NCBI RefSeq assembly: GCF_001889045.1
Contig: NZ_CP018155.1
Location: 2,110,001 to 2,174,000, forward strand
DNA length: 64,000 bases
Reading direction: 5' to 3'
From: Tenacibaculum todarodis
GTDB lineage: Bacteria > Bacteroidota > Bacteroidia > Flavobacteriales > Flavobacteriaceae
The notes beneath the pieces were generated by a model. It worked only from the letters and a program-made list of their open reading frames with translations. It was not told the origin of the DNA and ran no database searches. The position numbers and the translations under genes are program-made. Below, one piece after another: positions 59,696-64,000 of this stretch (within the stretch, counting starts at the first letter, position 1; the number at the start of each line of letters is the position of its first letter).

Positions 59696-62104
59696 TTAAA
59701 CTTCCATAGACATTAAAACCATTTTTAATTCCATGTAGGTAAAACTTGGATCTACTTTTTCTTTAAGTGCAGTTAATCCTTTTACTTCACCAGCAGCTTC
59801 TACTTCTTTTAATATTTTTTTATAGCGCTTTAATTCAATTAATTCTAGCACATCTATTTCTCCTGAAGAAATATAATTTGCTAAATGATTTTCTATAGTT
59901 CCAGCAGTTAAACTACGTGCTTTTCCAATTTCTTTTATGGAAAGTCCAGATTTAAACAACTCAAAAGATATTTGTTTCGTTGGTTTTTTATCTTCCTTTT
60001 TTTGCTCGTTGAATTTATTAATTCCGTTTTCTTCACAATAACTGTTTATTACTTCTAAAATTTCTTCACCATATTTAGAAACTCTAATTTTACCCATTCC
60101 TGAAATTTTTAACAATTCTTTTTCTGTTCGTGGAAGAAGATCACACATTGCGTATAAGGTTTCTTGCGTAAAAATTTGAAAAGCTGGTATACTTTCGGCA
60201 ATTCTAATTTCGTCTCTTAATTCACGTAATTTTAACGCTAAAATAGGATCTCTTTTAGAAGAAAGTTTCTTTTTCTTTTTGGTTGGCGCTGTTTTTTGTA
60301 AAACCGCTTTGGCTCTTACTCCTAAATAATCTTTAGCTTTAAATCCTTTGCTCATTTTTTGAAGTGCAAACAGCTTTTCCATTAACCTTTCTTGCAATGC
60401 ATCAAACTGTTTTGAGAAGTCTTTTTTTACCGCTTTATTATCTGTTGAAAACTCTATTGCATTTAGTGGTTTTAGAATATTCTCTTTTGTTTGTGTTATA
60501 AAATAATCGAGTGCTTTTGCAAAACGCTCTTGTATTGCTGAACTATTTTCGGGTAAAATGCCATCTTCGTTAATTTGAGCCAATTGATTTCTAAATCCGC
60601 TTGAAACTTTCATTAGCGCAACAACTCCTTTGTCTTTTATAATTTGAAGATGATCAATAACTTCACCTTTTATACTTGTTCTATTTTTATAAAAAATATC
60701 AATTAAACGCGTAGTTGGATATAAAAAAGGTTGATAATCAAACAATTCTGAAATTAAATTCAACTGAAATTGTTGTTCCGATTTGTTTAAAATACTTTCG
60801 TCAGGATGATTTTCTTCAACCGATTCATTAAAAGAACTAACCGTTTTATCATTTATAATTGCGCTGCTTGTAATTGGAGTTTTCAACACCAAGCCTTCCA
60901 AAGAAGTACATCTACTCATGGCAACATACGTTTGTCCGTGCGCAAAAGAAGCTTCGGCATCAATAATTGCTTTTTCAAAGGTTAATCCTTGGCTTTTATG
61001 AATAGTTATTGCCCAAGCTAAACGTAACGGAATTTGCTTAAACGAACCCGAAACATCTTCTTTTATCTCTTTTGTTTCTTCGTTAATTGAATAATTTATG
61101 TTTTCCCAAGTTTCTCTTTCTGCAACAATTTCGTCTATTTCATCGCCACATTGTACGGTTACATTTTCTCTTGAAATATCAGTTACGATTCCTATTTTAC
61201 CGTTGAAAAATCTTTTTTCTGGTGAAGAATCATTTTTGATAAACATAACTTGTGCTCCAACTTTTAATTCTAGTTTTTCTGAATTCGGAAACGAATTTTC
61301 ATTGAATTTACCAGAAACCTCAGCATCAAAATAATAACTTCTGTTAGAAATTTTATTCAGTTCAGAATCGTTAATTAAATTGGCTCTGTTGTTATGGGTG
61401 GTTAACGTGATGTAACCTTCTTCTTTGGTTGGTGAAAAAGTTGGATTGTAGCGTTTGTTTAAAATTGCAGCAGATTTTTCTGATAATTTATCGTTTCTAA
61501 TTTCATTTAGAATTGTGATAAAATCTTCGTTTTTCTGACGATAAATATGCTTTAACTCAATAGAAACTACATTGGCTTCTTGATAAGCTTGAGAACTAAA
61601 AAAATAAACGGTATTGTAATATTGTTGTAGTAAACTCCATTCGTTTGGTCTAACAACTGGCGCTAACTGTTGTAAATCTCCAATCATTAAAACTTGTGCT
61701 CCACCAAATACCTTATTTCGGTTTTTGTAACGGCGCATTACTTGGTCTATTCCGTCTAACAAATCGGCACGAACCATAGAAATCTCATCAATAATTACTA
61801 AATCTAGTGATTTTATAATATCAATTTTTGTTCTTGAAAACTTACGTTGTTGGTTTGTATTGGCAATCTGATTTGGTAAAATAGGTCCAAATGGCATTTG
61901 AAAAAACGAATGAATAGTAACACCTTTTGCGTTAATTGCTGCAACACCTGTAGGCGCAACAATTACCATTCTTTTTAAAGATTCGCTTTTAATTTTATGC
62001 AGAAAAGTAGTTTTTCCTGTACCTGCTTTACCTGTGATAAAAAGATTTCTATCGGTTTTTTCTATAAACTGTAAGGCAAGTTCTAATTCAGGATTTTTAG
62101 GCAT
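59696..62104 (-). CDS. PIF1-like helicase with HRDC and helix-turn-helix C-terminal domains
   Basis: 802 residues from the ATG at 62104; the open frame to 62125 would need a TTG. N-terminal SF1 helicase core with Walker A ITGKAGTGKTTFL (about 27), IVAPTGVAAINAKG, DEISMV and RLAWAITIHKSQGLTF, as in PIF1/RecD2-type enzymes. Near the C-terminus an HRDC domain (about 610-690, KLRELRDEIRIAE ... KISGMGKIRVSKYGEE), then an HTH_40-like segment (LFKSGLSIKEIGKARSLTAGTIENHL). Likely a 5'-3' DNA helicase for repair or replication. Confidence 0.9.
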   Translation of the reverse strand: MPKNPELELALQFIEKTDRNLFITGKAGTGKTTFLHKIKSESLKRMVIVAPTGVAAINAKGVTIHSFFQMPFGPILPNQIANTNQQRKFSRTKIDIIKSLDLVIIDEISMVRADLLDGIDQVMRRYKNRNKVFGGAQVLMIGDLQQLAPVVRPNEWSLLQQYYNTVYFFSSQAYQEANVVSIELKHIYRQKNEDFITILNEIRNDKLSEKSAAILNKRYNPTFSPTKEEGYITLTTHNNRANLINDSELNKISNRSYYFDAEVSGKFNENSFPNSEKLELKVGAQVMFIKNDSSPEKRFFNGKIGIVTDISRENVTVQCGDEIDEIVAERETWENINYSINEETKEIKEDVSGSFKQIPLRLAWAITIHKSQGLTFEKAIIDAEASFAHGQTYVAMSRCTSLEGLVLKTPITSSAIINDKTVSSFNESVEENHPDESILNKSEQQFQLNLISELFDYQPFLYPTTRLIDIFYKNRTSIKGEVIDHLQIIKDKGVVALMKVSSGFRNQLAQINEDGILPENSSAIQERFAKALDYFITQTKENILKPLNAIEFSTDNKAVKKDFSKQFDALQERLMEKLFALQKMSKGFKAKDYLGVRAKAVLQKTAPTKKKKKLSSKRDPILALKLRELRDEIRIAESIPAFQIFTQETLYAMCDLLPRTEKELLKISGMGKIRVSKYGEEILEVINSYCEENGINKFNEQKKEDKKPTKQISFELFKSGLSIKEIGKARSLTAGTIENHLANYISSGEIDVLELIELKRYKKILKEVEAAGEVKGLTALKEKVDPSFTYMELKMVLMSMEV

Positions 62105-62141
62105 TGTAGCTTTTTTAGGATGCAAGGTAAAGAATACCTAT

Positions 62142-63323
62142 TTATTTTCTTACTATTTTCTGCCTCTTTCTCAATGAAATTAAACCTAGTACTGGACCAA
62201 TTGCTAAAACCATATAAATTTTATTTGAATCTAATATATTGGTTAAACTAGTAATATATTGAATACTAATAATTGTAATAGAAAAACCAATACAATTAAC
62301 AATTGTAAGTGCAGTTCCTTTTAATTTTACAGGTGCATTTTGCGCAACTAGAGTAGATAAAAGAGGCGAGTCTGCAATAACAACAAATGCCCAAAATATT
62401 AGAAAACTTAAAAATAATATTTCATTGTTACTTCCCAAAATTAATGGAGAAATAATACAACATAAACAAGACAAAAACAATGCGATAAAAGCGGTTCTCT
62501 TTATACCAATTAACTTAGAAATATAACCACTAAAAATACAGGCAATGCTTCCTGTTGCTATAATTATAAAAGACCAAAGAGAAATATTAAGAGACAATTC
62601 TTGTTGTAAGCTATATTGCTTTAAAATAACAGGAACAAATGCCCAAAAAGCATACAATTCCCACATATGTCCAAAATAACCGAAAGCAGCCGATCTAAAT
62701 TCTTTTTGATGGAAAACTTTAAAAAAAGCAAATAAATTTGTTTTCTGACTAGGCTTTCTAAAAGGCCCATTCGGAACAAATAGTAACATTATTAAACCAC
62801 CCAAAAAGGCGAGTATAGATGTTGTTAGTATTGTGTATTTCCAGGAATAATAGCCTGTTACATTTTTTAGTAAATGTGGAAAAGCTGTCCCTAAAACTAA
62901 GGCACCAACTAAAAATCCTAAAGATTTTCCAAGATTATCTTTATAATAATCGGCAGCTATTTTCATTCCTACAGGATAGATTCCTGCTAGAAAGAAACCT
63001 GTAAAAAAGCGCATTGAAAGTAAACTGGTTATGTTATTATGGTCCCATAAAACACCTAAATTTAATAAAGCACCAAAAAAAGCACTTGTAAAAAACACTT
63101 TAGACGGAGAAAAACGATCTACAATTGTTAAAATAGCAAATATTAAAGTACCAATAATAAATCCAAACTGTACTGCTGAAGTTAAATGGCCTAATGCATT
63201 ATCTTTTAAGTTAAAAGTAGTAACTATATCATTAATAACTCCATTACCTGCAAACCAAAGCGAGGTGCAGAAAAATTGAGAAATTACAATTATCGGAAGA
63301 ATTATTTTAGTATTTCTAGGCAC
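62142..63323 (-). CDS. MFS transporter
   Basis: 393 residues with twelve membrane helices. MFS family; no substrate-specific motif recognised. N-terminal ISQFFCTSLWFAGNGVINDI resembles nitrate/sugar-type or unknown-solute carriers. The start at 63323 overlaps the DUF2200 gene by 8 bp, so they are co-transcribed. It lies 37 bp upstream of the helicase start on the same strand. Confidence 0.88.
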   Translation of the reverse strand: MPRNTKIILPIIVISQFFCTSLWFAGNGVINDIVTTFNLKDNALGHLTSAVQFGFIIGTLIFAILTIVDRFSPSKVFFTSAFFGALLNLGVLWDHNNITSLLSMRFFTGFFLAGIYPVGMKIAADYYKDNLGKSLGFLVGALVLGTAFPHLLKNVTGYYSWKYTILTTSILAFLGGLIMLLFVPNGPFRKPSQKTNLFAFFKVFHQKEFRSAAFGYFGHMWELYAFWAFVPVILKQYSLQQELSLNISLWSFIIIATGSIACIFSGYISKLIGIKRTAFIALFLSCLCCIISPLILGSNNEILFLSFLIFWAFVVIADSPLLSTLVAQNAPVKLKGTALTIVNCIGFSITIISIQYITSLTNILDSNKIYMVLAIGPVLGLISLRKRQKIVRK

Positions 63324-63684
63324 GTAAAATCTTTTCCATTTTTCTACCTTTTGCTAATTCATCTATTAGCTTTTCCATTTGACGGCATTGTTTATACAGC
63401 TCAAATTCAGGTTCTATTTCTTCTATTCTATAACCACAAACAACTCCTTTTATCATATGTGCATTAGGATGTAAGGTAGCTTCTTCAAAAAAAGTTTTAT
63501 AGGTTACTTTTTCATCGATAAGCGATTGCAATTTCTCTTCATTAAAACCCGTAAACCATTCTAATACTTGATGAAATTCTTCGCGAGTTCTACCGTTTTT
63601 CTCTAATCTATTCCAGTAAAGTGGGTAAATAGTTGCAAATATCATATTGGCAACTTGCTCGTTTTTTTTGGTGGTTACTTTCAT
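63316..63684 (-). CDS. DUF2200 family protein
   Basis: 122 residues, full length for the family. MIFATIYPLYWNRLEKNGRTREE, WFTGF and ATLHPNAHMIKGVVCGYRIEEIEP are its conserved stretches. Small cytoplasmic protein with unknown function. It precedes the MFS gene with an 8-bp overlap. Confidence 0.9.
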   Translation of the reverse strand: MKVTTKKNEQVANMIFATIYPLYWNRLEKNGRTREEFHQVLEWFTGFNEEKLQSLIDEKVTYKTFFEEATLHPNAHMIKGVVCGYRIEEIEPEFELYKQCRQMEKLIDELAKGRKMEKILRA

Positions 63685-63764
63685 TTTGATTCAGTTTTTC
63701 TTTAGCTTTATTTCTTCATAAATTACCTAAGCAATTTTACATCATAATGCACAAATCATTATAA

Positions 63765-64000
63765 TTATTTGACTTCTATGATGTGAGAAATTGAATATTT
63801 GACAATTCTATTTTGACCATCTTGATTACCAGGTTTCATTTTAGGCAATTGTTTTATAACTCTAATTATTTCACTTTTAATTTTTGGATGTGGTGCTCTT
63901 GCATTAATATTTACAATGTTTCCATTCATGTCTATAAGAAAACCTATTAAAACCATTTTCTTACCAGAAGATAAACCTAAGTTATTTGATATTTCTTGAT
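63765..64000 (-). CDS. TonB-type energy transducer, C-terminal domain (5' end outside window)
   Basis: The frame is open to the window edge, so the 63-residue stretch from the internal Met is not the real start. The visible 78 residues match the TonB C-terminal fold: NNLGLSSGKK, LIDMNGNIVNINARAPHP, IIRVIKQLPKMKPGNQDG and a final beta strand (VKYSISHIIEVK). Such a domain contacts TonB boxes of outer-membrane receptors. Confidence 0.85.
   Translation of the reverse strand, partial: QEISNNLGLSSGKKMVLIGFLIDMNGNIVNINARAPHPKIKSEIIRVIKQLPKMKPGNQDGQNRIVKYSISHIIEVK

Noticed and set aside
1..64000. CRISPR array, prophage, IS element or toxin-antitoxin pair
   Set aside because: No regularly spaced direct repeats, no transposase, integrase, phage structural or Cas gene was seen. 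Repeats present are palindromic and dispersed.
1..64000. tRNA or rRNA genes
   Set aside because: Intergenic gaps are mostly short; none of the longer ones shows a cloverleaf or the conserved T-loop sequence.

Overview
The window is AT-rich bacterial chromosome from a member of the Bacteroidota, most likely a marine Flavobacteriaceae (Polaribacter/Tenacibaculum-like; genus is inference). Evidence: L21 with a helix-hairpin-helix tail beside L27, a six-gene Na+-NQR operon, a type IX secretion (T9SS) plug protein, a T9SS-sorted M1 peptidase, a split YeeE/YedE pair, the ileS-traR/dksA-lspA order, and many promoters with the Bacteroidota -7 motif TAnnTTTG. Nearly all of it is dense core chromosome. 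I see no prophage, insertion sequence, CRISPR array, rRNA or tRNA.

Layout. 0-5 kb: rplU (partial), rpmA, waaA, two YeeE/YedE membrane proteins, a DUF4230 protein, lspA and a secreted protein. 5-13 kb: a traR/dksA-like gene, ileS, a secreted LamG/DUF11-like protein, a DjlA-like co-chaperone, a bacilliredoxin and a solitary sufS. 13-22 kb: a serine hydrolase, an HNH-like protein and nqrA-F on the minus strand. 22-35 kb: T9SS plug, apaG, DUF3667, NRDE protein, pruA, DEAD-box helicase, rsmG, a fatty-acid desaturase, an aminotransferase, a retropepsin-like protease, and the overlapping set tatD-acyltransferase-ogt. 35-42 kb: a 1125-residue outer-membrane protein, a small beta-barrel, then an AraC-controlled cupredoxin/AhpD-like/mini zinc-ribbon cluster. 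41-50 kb: di-heme peroxidase plus sulfatase, brnQ, an alpha/beta hydrolase, a membrane AraC regulator and a TonB-receptor-like barrel. 50-59 kb: thiL, M1 peptidase and the suf locus (sufA, sufB, sufC, sufD). 59-64 kb: psd, a PIF1/HRDC/HTH helicase, an MFS carrier, DUF2200 and the 3' end of a tonB-type gene.

How genes work together. sufA-B-C-D build Fe-S clusters, but sufS, the sulfur donor, lies about 40 kb away, and every gap in the suf run holds repeat-like DNA or an extra gene. NqrA-F make one Na+-pumping NADH dehydrogenase. LspA matures the lipoproteins seen here, and the plug protein belongs to the secretion machine that would export the M1 peptidase.

The most interesting signals are non-coding or at the mobile-DNA scale: (1) a four-helix-bundle gene inside the suf operon bounded by 17-bp inverted repeats with one mismatch; (2) three copies of a structured element that resembles the Flavo-1 RNA motif as I remember it; (3) a family of paired GTCATTCC palindromes; (4) two AraC-family genes each beside direct repeats spaced exactly 21 bp. 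I did not find a clearly new defence or biosynthetic system.
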